Part shown: positions 1 through 13,313 of the stretch, piece after piece
Layout of the letters: every line of letters starts with the position of its first letter
How positions within the stretch are numbered: the stretch's first letter is position 1
NCBI RefSeq assembly: GCF_000189635.1
Contig: NW_002476326.1
Span: 248,001 to 312,000, forward strand
Direction: 5' to 3'
From: Tetrahymena thermophila SB210
Taxonomy: Eukaryota; Ciliophora; Oligohymenophorea; Hymenostomatida; Tetrahymenidae
DNA: 64,000 bases
Notes under the pieces: generated by a model
Database searches by the model: none
What the model saw: only the letters and a program-made list of their open reading frames with translations
What the model was told of the DNA's origin: nothing
Made by a program: the position numbers and the translations under genes

Positions 1-3000
1 AGATATAACATCTTTGGCATTTGATGATGCAGCAATCTCTGATCAAGAAGTTGCTTTCTTATTTGGAACAAAAAGCAAAGAATTTTTTTATGGTAGAATA
101 CAAAGGAGAAAGACAAATGACATAGAGTTTACTTGCTATTAAATTGATTCGCTAGTAACGAAGAGCCCTATTTAAAAGATTTTCATTTATCAGCTAGATT
201 ATTAAAAAACCAATTACACGTATAATATTTAATAAGCAACATTAGTTAGAATCTTATCTTTTTTAACAATAAAATCGCTTTTTAAGCTAATTCAATAAGA
301 AAGATACGTTTTTGTTATTGCTTAATTTAAAAAATATTATATTACAATATAATTGATAAATTTTTATATATTTTAAATAAAGATGTGTACTTGTATGTGA
401 TGATTAGACCTTTAATTACTTCTATGATGAGCAGCCTTTGCCAAATCTTTTTAAAAAGTATGAAAAAGGAAGTGAAAATCTTGATGAAATACCAATCAAT
501 CCTCCAGGAAATATAATTATACATATGGCTAAAAAAATTGGTTGTAATAGACCTCATTCTTTTGCTTATACCACAGGTTCTACTATAATATGTCTATAAT
601 TATCATCTGTTAATGAATTACCCAACGACTCTTTCTTGAAAAACTTTAAATTTCTTTAGTATGCTAAAACAGAAGAAGATTCTCGTAAAGATGTGAAAGA
701 TAGATTTTTAATTGAAGGTAAAATTTATTAAAACATTCAAAAAAACTTAATTTGCTTATCATGAAAAACTATTGAAATTCTTCAAAAAAATATTTGATTT
801 TAATAAATAGAAAGAATCCTCAAAATAGGATTAACAGAATTTCATTACTTTTTGCTTCATGAGGACTGTCTAACAGTAATGAGTAGATTAGATTAAAAGG
901 TAGTTACTACATTTGAACTGGGAAATATGTAGGGACCTGTGATTGATATGATCTACGATGATTCTTCCAGTTAAAGATCTTTTCTTATTTATTCTAGAAA
1001 GAGAATTTTAAAAATTGTGATTAACATGGAAGAAGAATTTGCATGCTATGATTTAATTAAGTAAAAAGATATAAAAGGTGCTTACGAGCTATGCAAGAGA
1101 ACAAATTTGGACTGTCTTCCTTATGTAATACAAAATATTTTAAGAGAATATTAATCTAAATTTGAGTAATTAATTAATTTATTATCATTAGGTTTCTGGT
1201 TTATATGGAGATTATTTGTATTAGGAAGGAAAGTATGTGACTGCTGCATAAGTTTATTCAACATCATAAAAAACATTCGAAGAAATTATGATTAAGTTCT
1301 TAAAAAACGAATCACTTGAATAGATTGAAGGCATAATAGGTAAATTAATATTCTTAAATACTTAACTTAAATAAGATTTTTTAATTTATCTTAAATAAAG
1401 AGTATCTGTAAATTTAAGCTGCAAGACTCAATAATTAGAAAAATTAGGTTTAATTTAAAATAATTTCAGGATTGAGCTTAGAATATTACAACTATAAAAT
1501 TAATGAATTAGAGAAGTATTTAGAAGTGCTTATTTAAGAGGAGGCATAAAAAGAATTAGAAAAGTAATCAGACTAACATCTTAAATTTAAAATAGAATAT
1601 AGAGGCAATTAGCTACAGGTAGTTTATTTAGATAATTTAAATGAAATGAGATTGAGAAAGCAAAGTGGTGAAGATCAAACACCAATGTCTTAGCCCTCAA
1701 ATAAATTGAGTAACGATGGTTAAGCTGATTAAAAAAGAAAAGCTTCTTAAAATTCTATCACAAGTAAAAGAATTGTCAGGATATAAAGCAAGCTTAAAAA
1801 AATAAAAGATAATTATAACTCATTTTTGAAAAATCTTAATTCTTAAATAGATCAAGAATTCGTTTATGAAATAACTCAAAGTCATGGAAGAATTGATGAC
1901 TGCTTACAGTATGCAAAGGAGTAAAATAATTATGAAAATGTTATAACACATTATGTAAACGAATAAAATTACAAAGAAGCTGTCAGCTATCTAAAAGTTT
2001 TAGCCAAAAAAGACAGCAAAAGAGCCATAGAAATCATATACAAATTTTCTTACATTTTACTCTAAAAAGTTCCTGAAGAATTCATTTCTTTGGTCTTAAA
2101 CTCTATCAGAGATTTCCAACCTTCTAAATTGATATCAGGATTAATGAATATTCCAGGCACCTTTAGAAAATTTGGAATCTAATTTTTAGAAAATTGTGTT
2201 TATAAATAAAAGAGCTCTGATAAAATCATTCACAATCTTTATCTTTTTTTCTTGGCAAACCAAATTCGTCCTGATGAAAACAGCCAAACTTAAAAAGTTG
2301 ATGAGGAAGCTTACTAATAACTTATGGATTACTTGAACAAAGCAGAAGAACAAGAAAACTAGTAAATTTATGGAAGTTTATAGAATGATGATTCTGAAAT
2401 AAGTTTGTATTCATAAAAATCATCAAGAAATTCTCAAAAGCAACAAAATTATATTCTGAAATTTGATTTAGATTTTGCACTTCATTTATTTGAATCAAAA
2501 ATGATTACAGATGCGATGGTCAAGACCTATGCTTTGATGAATTTTTATGATTTAGCAGTTAAATTAGCTTTAGATAAAAATAACATTAGCCTTGCTAAAG
2601 AATATGCTTCAAAGCACCATAATGATGATAAAAAACATAAATTGTGGCTCAAAATAGCAGTTCATTTAATTTAAACATAGTAATCCCAAAATGTTCTATA
2701 ATTAACAAATGACAGTAATGGTTATTTAAAAGTAGAGGATCTTCTTCCACATTTTGGAGAAGTTCATCAAATAGACCTACTCAAAGAATAAATTTGCAGT
2801 AATTTAGAAGACTATAACAATGAGATTGAAAATTTGAAGAAAGAAATGGATTAACTAAACGAAATGTCAGATTCACTTAAGCGTGAAATTAATACTTATT
2901 CTCATAAATCTCTATAGATTAAGGGAGAATAGGATTGCAGTATATGTCACAGAAACCTTCTTTCATAAGATCATTATTTCTTTGGCTGCTTCCATGGTTT

Positions 3001-3550
3001 TCATAGAAATTGCTACATTTAAAGAATGTAAAGTGATATAATAGCTGAATAAGAGAAAGAATAGATAAGCGATTAAGGCGAAAAATAACTAACTTCTTAT
3101 TCTCAAAAGAGAGTTTTTGATAAAATAATATCAATAAATTAGTACATCAATAAAATCTAATCGGATTTAAAAAATAAACAAGAAGAAGAAATTAAGTAAA
3201 TGAAATTAATGTTAATAGATGAAAATCAATAATAGTAATCCTCTTCAATTACTAAATTCTTTAAAGGACTTGGAGGTGCTTTAATAGGTGGAGCAGGTAA
3301 AAAAGAAGATGAATAATAAGCTACTATAGATATTAATGCTTTCAAAAAAAAACTAAGTTCTATGGCAAATCTCAAAGATATGTTATAATTATTTTTAAGT
3401 TAAGAAGAAAGGGATGAATATTATAAACAAGTATAAATTGTTGATGACTTTCTCTCAAAAGAGTGTTATTTTTGTGGACTTTCTTCTGTTGATCGTATTC
3501 ATACATTTTATCCTAAAAATACTAAGAGTTCTATTGATTGGGCGATTTGA
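1..3550 (+). CDS. VPS18: Vacuolar protein sorting 18 (Pep3/VPS18), 5' partial
   Basis: Core subunit of the HOPS/CORVET endolysosomal tethering complexes, acting at endosome and lysosome/vacuole membranes. The frame (TAA/TAG = Gln) is already open at base 1, so the N-terminus lies outside the window. Visible in order: the end of the beta-propeller (the block LTEFHYFLLHEDCLTVMSRL near 830-890 is diagnostic of VPS18), a long alpha-solenoid with family blocks (KTFEEIMIKFL, KKHKLWLKIAVHLI, KVEDLLPHFGEV), a short coiled coil, then a RING with the first ligands CSICHRN and FHGFHRNC at about 2935-3015. An insert of about 150 residues separates these from the last ligand pair CYFCG (about 3465), the split RING typical of VPS18. 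Likely introns lie at 220-382, 718-810 and near 1340-1400. Stop TGA is at 3548-3550. Family assignment is strong; exact exon ends are inferred. Confidence 0.9.
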
Positions 3551-4416
3551 TATTTTAAAACAATTTTTAAAAGTATTAAAAATAAAAACTATTTATATTT
3601 TTTGTAATTTTATTTCTAACTATTTTATCATTAAAATCAAATTATCAAAAAGCATACTTTTAATTTAATTTTTTCATATTTTTTATTTTAAAAAAAAAGA
3701 AAACAAATAAAAAAAAATTGCTCTTGCTTTTCTTTTTAGAATTTTAGAATAAAATAGAAAAGATAAAATAAAAAAATGATTAATTTAAAAAATAAAATGA
3801 GGGGTAAAGAATAAGTAAAATTTTAATTAAATTAGTAAAAAATATTTCTTAATAAATTTCATAAATTTTTATAAAATATTATTTAAAAAGTTAAAAAATG
3901 TTGGTTTTAAAAATATTTTTTTAAAAAAAAAGAAGGTTATATAAAAAACAATAGATCATTTTTATAAAATAGAACTTTATGATTATTTAAGATACCATTA
4001 TTTGATAAATTTAAACTAAATAGATTAAAAATAGTATTCAGATTTTACTTTGATTTATTAAGAGAAGTAGAAATTGTCAATTAATAAGAATAAATAAGCT
4101 TTTTAAATTAAAATATACCAGAAATTAATTTTTTGAAAGTCTATATATTACTTAGTAGTAATTTAAAAGAAGTCTACACTTATTTTACTATTCCAAAATA
4201 AGGAAATTTAAAAAATAATACTATCCATAATGTTTAAATATTTAAAAAAATAAGCAACTATAAAATCTTTTAAATTTATTTAATTTAAAATATTATGAAC
4301 TTATTTGTTAAAAGTAGAATTTTTTTTAATTTCGTAAGTAAAGTAAATGAATAGATAGGTATTTATATGCAAACAAACATATGAAACAATATTATTAAAT
4401 TTTATTACAGTTTTAA
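3551..4416. other. AT-rich spacer, no gene seen
   Basis: Intergenic DNA between two convergent genes (VPS18 and the minus-strand Cys-rich gene). It is almost entirely A/T with homopolymer runs. No open frame in the ciliate code shows coding character. Confidence 0.6.
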
Positions 4417-4914
4417 TCAATTTTTTGGAATAATTTTCACTTCTTTTTTAGAGTAATATACTTAAGTCCCTCTTATAACCATCATTAAGGTGGAAAGTAT
4501 TATCAAGCAAATGCTTGCAATTTATCCGGGATTCATTTTGAATTTATTAAAGTTGTTTTCGATATTGTATACTTCTGTTGCGCAATCCCATGAGCAACCC
4601 AAGAAAAATTTGAAGTAATCGTTTTCATAAGAGTCTTTTTAATAGCAATTATTGTAGCAATCTTGAGCTCTGCCTTAATCCTAAGCGTCAGAAACGTATT
4701 TAAATTTATTAATGTAGCAATTTTTATTATCTGCTTAACATTGATTAAATTTATCAGAATCAGAATAAAATCCAGGCATTACTTATGTTTCGTTGTAGCT
4801 AATTATATTAGAACATTTGTATTTGATACAATTTTATAGTTAAATGTAGCCTTAGCCATTGATTTAGGTAATTGTTACTACCAAAAGTACTATTTTTAAA
4901 GTTAAATTTATCAT
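4417..4914 (-). CDS. Small secreted Cys-rich single-pass membrane protein
   Basis: Uninterrupted 165-residue frame from ATG (4914-4912) to TGA (4419-4417), not recognised as a named family. The first 20 or so residues (MINLTLKIVLLVVTITQ...) look like a cleaved signal peptide. The ectodomain has eight cysteines in four regular pairs: CX4C, CX6C, CX3C and CX3C. Near the C-terminus there is a hydrophobic stretch (IASICLIILSTLMMVI) followed by a short basic tail (YYSKKEVKII), so a type I membrane topology is likely. The local base composition is much less AT-rich than the flanks, as expected for coding DNA here. The paired cysteines suggest disulfide-bonded helical hairpins, which is inference only. 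Confidence 0.72.
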
Positions 4915-6380
4915 TTTTATCAATTTATAGATATTTATTGATTATTTAGTTGATTGATCGATATATTTATTTATGTATTGTTTTTCTCAAAAATTAATTA
5001 TTCTTAAGTAAAAATTTTACTTTTAATATTTTACCATCAAATCTAAAAGAAACACTTAAAATAACTTTTCTCAAAGAATGAAGCTATATTGATAATCATT
5101 CAGTAAAAAAATAAACTTTTTCTATTACTCAAAATTAATTGGTTCAAGGGTTAAGAAAAAATTAAATATCAGGAATGAATGGAATGATTAATTAAATATT
5201 AAAATTTTCATAGTAATTGCTAAAAAATATGTTTGTTTATGTGTAATCAACATTTAATGAAATATTTCTAAGGAAGAAATTCTTAAAATTTTTAATTTAT
5301 TAGAACTGCTTTGATAAAAATAAAATAAGAAAAATTAAATTAATGAATACTTTATAATTTAAATAAAGCCTAAAAAAAAATTTAAGTTTTTAAATTAATT
5401 TTTTATTTTATTTTAGAAAATGAAAAATATTAAACTATTTGAAGCAAGCATAACTATTTAAATATATGTATTATTTTTTGATGAGCTTTTTAAAAACAAA
5501 TAAATTTAATAAAAATTATTGAAAATGAAATTTAAATATTAAAATATGTCTTTAATTCTAAGTATTAATATTTAGATTCTAAAAAATTAACAACATTAAA
5601 ATATTTATTTTAATTAAGTACATAGTCAAATCTTTATATTTTTGAAAATCTTAATTAAAAATTGATTTAAAAAGATAAGTAAATGATTACATAAATAAAT
5701 TAGATCTAAAAGTAATTAATATTCCTTTAAACTGAAGATTTTATATTTAACAACAGAGCTTAAAATATTTTATTTAATCTTTGTTATAATTTTGAATAAA
5801 AATAAACTTTTAAAGGAAAGTAAAAATTTTGGATATTTAAATATGAACTAAAAACAAAATAGTTGAAAATTTTATTTAAATTCTATAAAATTGGAAGGTT
5901 AAAAAATACTTCAAGCATTTATTATTTAAATTATTTATTTTTTTTTGAAAAGCTTCATTAAAAAAATAAATTTATAAATACAAACAAAAAGTTTGAAGAT
6001 TTAATTTAACCTAATCAATATCTAAAAATGAATATCAAATTAACTAATTTACTTTTTATTTATTTTGAATATCAAAAATCAATCAATAGTTTGAAATTTT
6101 AATTCGATTTTAACTCAGATCAAAACACAATTATTATTTATTTAATTATGTATTTGCTTGACTGATTAATTGTTTTATTAAGAGGTATTATTTATAGCTT
6201 GGGTTTCTGTCTATTTTTAAATATTATGATGAATATTAAAACAAATTAAAAATCTACCAAATAAATTTAAGTTATTGTTCTCAAAATAATGGTATTATTA
6301 TTTCTAATCAAAAAAAGATATGTATGTAGGTAGATAAATATAAAAACGATTTTAAATTTAATAAATAATTAATAGGGTAA
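4915..6380. other. AT-rich spacer, no gene seen
   Basis: About 1.5 kb of very AT-rich DNA between the start of the Cys-rich gene and the 3' end of the hydratase gene. It includes short simple runs (GTATGTAGGTAGATA near 6320). I see no supported gene, RNA or repeat family in it. Confidence 0.55.
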
Positions 6381-7504
<1,124 letters not shown>

Positions 7505-8316
7505 TTTAATAGCTTTTTGTTAGAGTTTTTATTGACGTTTAATAATATTAAAAATTAATAATTAAATTATAAATAGGTATGTAGGTAGGTGATACATTCT
7601 TTTTAAACGAATCTGATATCAAAAACACTGTCATCAATTCTTCTTTTTTAGAAAAAAAGAAATTTATGCTTAGTTGATTTTCAAAAGAATATCTTAGAAA
7701 TTAAAGAGCTTTTTCGACAATTGCACATCAAGAGTGTGATATAAGATTTTCATTACGTAATTCTTGTCATTCATCCTCTTCTACAATTTTTATAATTATA
7801 AAAATTAGAAAAATTATTATGTACTTACTTGCACTTAAGCCTTTTATTTACAGTCTAAATTCCATTATCAAATAGAATCTTAAAAATTTATTTACTAAAT
7901 GTCATCATTTAAATCTAGAATTCTTTTTATAGCATCAATTAATTTTTATTTTAAATTACAACAAAAGCATCAATCATTTTTTTTAAATTGTTCTAATTTA
8001 AAAAAAACACTTTCTTTCCACTTTACAAAATAAAAGACATACAATAACAGTTTATGTTTTATAATTGATTCATATTCAATGGCACATAAATTAATTTATT
8101 TATCTTTAAAATAAATATAAATTTTGATCAATTATATATCATCTCTTTATAATTTTCTAATGATTTTTCTTAAGAAAGCAATCGTGTTTGATAAAGCATA
8201 TCTTTATTTGTAAAATTCAAGTAAAATTTGCTGATTTACTTTAATAAAAGGGAAAGGAAAGTTAAATAATTGAAAATCAATTTAGCATTAAAAAAGCATA
8301 AATATAAATCATAATA
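7505..8316. other. Divergent intergenic spacer
   Basis: About 0.8 kb separating the divergently transcribed hydratase and ODR4-like genes, so promoters of both should lie here. It is AT-rich with poly-T/poly-A stretches. No recognisable element was found. Confidence 0.5.
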
Positions 8317-9930
8317 ATGGAAGTGAGCATCCTTAAAACAATAGTTAGCGAATTTAATCAATAAGATCATAAATATGGTCTTCTTTTTGGTTATGTAAAT
8401 AAATTTTTATCTAATTTATCAGTCAATAAATAATAATTTAAATTTGATATTTCTAATAGAATGCTGGAAATGAAAACTATTTGATAAGTTTTTTAGCACC
8501 TTCAACATTTTAATAACTTCCAAACGAGCTTAATGAAGATAAAAAAAACGACATCTTAAATATCGCAGAAGATGTAATTTTTTGATATTTATTTAAGAAA
8601 ATATAATAATAGTGTATTTTAATTAAATTTCAGCTTCATAACTCTGTTAATGGATACAGTTTATTAGGATTTATTGCAAAAGAAAATGAACAAATAACTT
8701 AGCAAGCATTAATTATGAAAGCTTAAGAATATTATGTAGCTCTTTAAAAAAGATTAAAAATTAAAGGTTCCTTTTATCTTTGCTATATTAACTCAGCCAG
8801 CTTTGAAATCTTAGAAAAAAAATAAGTATTAATTAATTTATTTATTTATAGCTTTAAAAAATAAAAAAAATATGAATTCAACTAACTTAACAGGGATAAG
8901 TTTTTACTAAAGTCAATCACAAAGAATTTGAAGAAAAAGAATTAACATAGGTTAACTCCTTAATACCTCTTAACATAGAGCAGGTTTTTAGTGAAAAAGA
9001 ATCATAAAGCAAAACAATTATTGATCAGATAACAGATGTATCTCAAAGTTACTTAGGTTCACTCACAAATAGCATTATTTTATTAAATAATTTATTGATA
9101 ACTAATGATACTAAGAGCTTGAGTGAACTTTGTAATACTGCTGAAGTAATTTATTTATATTTAGAGTAGCTAAATATTAATATAAAATATAAATATTTTG
9201 TAGGTTTAATTATAATTTATTGAAAGCAGCACAACATAAGCATAAGAATAATTTTACTAGAGACCATATTACTTCAGATTCAATGGTTTAATAGAAATTA
9301 GCTTTAAATCTTATAAAGATTTACCTATTCAAAATTTAAAGACTGTAATATTTATTTATTAAAATAATTATTAAGTATTTTATTATTTATTTTTAGATTA
9401 TTATAAATGCTGTGAGAAAAGAATTAGAAACCAGAATGTACCAAGTTTTCGGTGAATAGTTTGCCTAAAAAAGCTTAAGCGAAACTGAAGAAATATAATT
9501 ACCATCCAAATACTAATCAAATCAATTTAAAAATATTACATTAAGTATTTACACTTCTCACCCTTCTATATAAGACTATGGTAGCTGTATCTTTTCATCT
9601 TTATAAGTAAGCAAAATATAAAAAGCAAATTAATTAAAATTTATTAATTAATTTTACATAAAAAATTAGGAAGCAGAAAAAATGTTTAATTAGGAATTTA
9701 ATGGTAAAAAACTAGAATTTAAATAAGTAGATTAGTTACAAATATCTGTTTAAGGAAGCTAAACTTAATCTAAATAAGAAGCAACAAAAAATGTAGAAAG
9801 TAATAAGGAATAAAAACAAATAGACCCTTCTGTTTTATTAAAGCAATAAGAATAAAGAAAATAACAAATTAGCTACTTAGTCTTCTCCTTAGTTATTGCT
9901 CTTCTTGCCTATATTTACATGAAAATTTGA
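8317..9930 (+). CDS. ODR4-like protein with C-terminal membrane anchor
   Basis: Multi-exon gene of about 400 residues from ATG 8317 to TGA 9928-9930. Exon 1 is 8317-8394; five or six introns start GTAA or GTATTA and end CAG/TAG. The layout matches ODR4, the ER-membrane cofactor of the UFM1 protease UFSP2 and needed for receptor trafficking in worms. An N-terminal MPN-like region has KYGLLFGY, NYLISFLAP and SLLGFIAKE. A middle strand-rich block (YYFRFNGLIEISFKSYKDLP) is followed by a helix INAVRKELETRMYQVF, then a block ending in SCIFSSLQEAEKMF. A Gln-rich linker leads to one hydrophobic C-terminal helix (YLVFSLVIALLAYIYM). The match was made by eye to remembered human ODR4 features and similarity is moderate. 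An unrelated MPN-domain protein remains possible. Confidence 0.6.
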
Positions 9931-11202
9931 TTAAAATTTACTTTATAAAAAGTAGATTGATAATAATTTAATTTTGTATTTTATATAATATTTTTTAAAC
10001 ATAAATTAAATTAAATATTCAAATTCACTTAAAAAAGTTAAAACAAATAGAAAATAGATGATTAAAAGAATGATTAATACATTTTTAAAAATAGTAGGTA
10101 ACAAAAATATTGTAATTCAATAAAAAAAAACACACTATTATCATTTTTAAAATAATAAAATTTTAATTTGATTTTTATTTATTTTAAATTAATTATTTCT
10201 ACAATTTTAATTGTAATTATTAAAATAGAATTTATCACTTTTATTAATTTGTTATTTTTGAAAGATTATTTATTAATTATTTGTAAGACAATAATTTAAA
10301 AAGCAGATATTTTGTAATTAATTAAAAATAAATTATTCATACCTTATTTATTTTTTAAAACAGAAATTCTAATAAAAACAGTTTAAATCAATAAATTAAT
10401 CAAATATATAATTTTTTTATTTAATATGAAACAACCATTTTTCTATTTTCTTTATAATACAAGTTTGCAAAAAAGCAAGTAAGAATAAATGTTTTTATTC
10501 TAATTGATGTATTAAAAAATAAATAAGGTATTAATAATCTATTTTTAATTAATTACAAAATAGCAGCTTGCTAGTTTAAATCACTAAATGGATAACTTAT
10601 ACAATTTTTTATTTAATATAAAACAACGACTTCTATTTTCTTTATAATATAAGTTTGCAAAAAAGCAAGTAAGAATTAGCAAAATATTTACAATATCAGC
10701 TAATGTAAAAAAAATAAATAATCTTTAAACTGAAGTTTTAAGAGTCAAATCATTTGAAAAAACAATTATATTAAAATGAAAAGAATTTTCAATTATTTTT
10801 TCCATGAAATTTGTTTATTATTAAATTTTTATCATCCTCAAGTAAGTATTAGAGTTGAATAGATTAATAAATTCTACTTATTACAAATCAAATAATATTT
10901 ATATTTTTAATTTGTTGCTTTCACTAAAAACCTATCTGAATAGTTTATTAAAAATATATCTAGTCAAAAATTTTATAACATAACTTAATTTCATTAAAAA
11001 ATGGGATGCTAATAATCCTAAATGGCATAAACCAAGTATATAAATAGTTAAGTTGTTGATAAAAGTTTTAATGGAAAATTGAAAGTCATTTAAAAAGATT
11101 AAGAAATATTTATTTTGCATAATACGTAAAATTTGAGAGCTACTGATGTGCAATGCTTTTTGTAATAAATAACATTTTTTTATTTAAAAATAAAGATAAA
11201 CT
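9931..11202. other. AT-rich spacer with a direct repeat
   Basis: About 1.3 kb without a supported gene. It contains a duplicated block of about 100 bp, annotated separately. A short open frame on the minus strand near 10930-11150 looks like chance. Confidence 0.5.
10381..10676. repeat. Direct repeat, two copies of ~100 bp
   Basis: Copy 1 spans about 10381-10486 and copy 2 about 10572-10676. Both contain a stretch beginning near TTTTTATTTAATAT and ending GTTTGCAAAAAAGCAAGTAA, with few differences. The offset is about 190 bp. No coding content. Confidence 0.7.
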
Positions 11203-12902
11203 ATGGTAAAAAATAAAGATTTAATAGATTTTGTAGAAGTACTGCCAAAAATAGATAAATTATAAAAATTTACTATTGCGATTGAGTATGATTAATTTTA
11301 TTAGCATCTATAAATGTACTAAAAATAAATATTTGTAAATAAATAGAAACTAGGAAATAGAATCAGATGGCTTAATAAAATGTATTAAATGGCTTAAAAG
11401 TTATCCATAAATAAATAGTTTAACTTTGATGCTTAAGTATACATTACATACTGCTATTTAAAAATGGAATTTTTGTTATATAAATTATATTATATCAATA
11501 AATAGAAATAATGAAATTGAATCTTCATTTGCTTAGCCTTTTAGAAGTTTAATATAAAAATTGCCTTAACTTTAAAATCTTTACCTTGATTTAGAGTAAA
11601 TTTAATAAACGGATTTCAACAATAAATAAATGCAATTTTTATTATAAAAGATCAAACAGAATAAATAGTGATACCTTTTTAAAGCTTTTCAATGGCTAGT
11701 TTGCCTAAAATTTGAAATACCTCTACTTAAATTTTAGGTTTTTTTTTAATATTTTTGAATTTATATTAATGTTACTAAATATTAAAAAAGAGATAATGAT
11801 ATTGATGATGAAATAAACTATTCCATGTAGTTTCTCTCTAAGTCTCAAATAGAAGAAATCACAATAAATTTGGAGTATTTTTTCAACATATAAAATTTTA
11901 TTTTGTTAAATATTATTTGATTAAAATAAATAAAATATCAAATATATAGAGAAAACTAACTAGAAACCGAAACAATTTGTGAAATAATACAAAATTTCTC
12001 TTCATCGCTTAAGAAAATAAACTTGATCTTCACGTAAAAAAGTTATCTATGCATAAAATTTATTTTTATATAAATATTACTTAGTTGTGTGTATGAAGGT
12101 GAGAGAATATTTGAAGTTTTAGCAGAATAATTCAAAGTATTGATAAATTTGGAATAGTTGAATATAGAATCTAAGTATGTATTTTAATTCTATTTTATTA
12201 ACATTTATATATTCGATTTTTACAAATAAATTGGTATAAATATGTCTAACTTAAAATTTGTTAACAAAGTATTACTAGATTCGAGGATGTTGAGAAATTC
12301 ATTTTAAACATGAATGAGTGCAGAAGCCTATCTACAATTAGCTTAAAGTATAATTTATTCTAGTGGACCTTTCATTTACTTATTTTAATACTAACAGATT
12401 TAAATTAAATTTACCACACGAAATAGCTGTCAACCTTATAAAATAATCAATTTTAGCTATACCAAGCATCAATCTGGATTTATAAAATCAATAAGAGTAA
12501 AAAAATATTAATAAATTGACCTAAAAGAAAAATAAACTATTTTTAATAATAAGATTTGGATCAATAAATATAGATTAATTTTTAGGAGTACTTAAAAAAA
12601 AGAATTTAGAATAAATGATAGATATCTATAGATGTTTACTTCTAAAAAAAATTTTTTAAAAATATAATATACAACTAATAGATTGGTAAAGTATATTTAT
12701 ATGAATTATTGATTTAAAAAAATTTATCTTATGTAATCTAAATTTACCTAAACAAACATTATTTAGATAATTAGTAAATTTACTTTTTAGGCAAGCTAAT
12801 AATAATAGTCTAGGATTTTCTTAATAAAATAAAACAAACATTAATTATTTTTTTATGTTAACTATTTCAAAAATTTGTTAAAAAGTAAAAATAAAAGTAT
12901 GA
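11203..12902 (+). CDS. LRR protein, one repeat per exon (352 aa)
   Basis: Eleven exons: 11203-11315, 11347-11436, 11506-11595, 11651-11737, 11791-11874, 11950-12033, 12085-12174, 12270-12347, 12398-12496, 12554-12685 and 12791-12902. All internal introns sit in the same phase (two bases before, one after) and the total length is an exact codon multiple. Each middle exon encodes one degenerate ribonuclease-inhibitor-type leucine-rich repeat, for example SDGLIKCIKWLKSYP followed by INSLTLML, and LPQLQNLYLDLE. The first intron is only 31 nt. No signal peptide or membrane helix is visible, so it is probably a cytosolic interaction protein. The partner is unknown. It is convergent with the next LRR gene. 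Confidence 0.72.
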
Positions 12903-13313
12903 ATAAGATTCTTATATAATAGATAGATAGTCAGACAATACAATCAAGCTCATTTAATTTATAAATAATAATTTTTTTTATTTAAATTTTATTTATTTTT
13001 CTATAATCCTCCTTCATTTTCATTTTTTGATAAAATTATATTAGTCATTTAAATAAATTTGTTTAAATATTAAAAATATACTTTAAAATAGTAGATTAAT
13101 TGTACACCCGTTTTAATTTTTAAAAAGTATTAAACTAGTCATTTATTTATAAATAAAACGTAGCCAACACACACATTACTAAAAAAAAAAAATATCAAAT
13201 AAAGTAAATTGTTTAAAAAATGCCTCATCTATCATTTAGTAAATTTAATATTATGAGATGAATTTAATAATTGTATATTAAAACGATAAATGAGTGGTTA
13301 ATATTTTTTCATT
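12903..13313. other. Convergent intergenic spacer
   Basis: About 0.4 kb between the 3' ends of two convergent LRR genes. AT-rich, nothing recognisable. Confidence 0.5.

Noticed and set aside
3414-3668. Standard-code ORF overlapping the 3' end of VPS18
   Set aside because: It is a shifted-frame shadow of the VPS18 RING region and of the AT-rich downstream spacer.
10932-11153. Minus-strand 73-codon ORF
   Set aside because: Hydrophobic, AT-driven composition with no conserved motif, located just upstream of the plus-strand LRR gene; likely chance.
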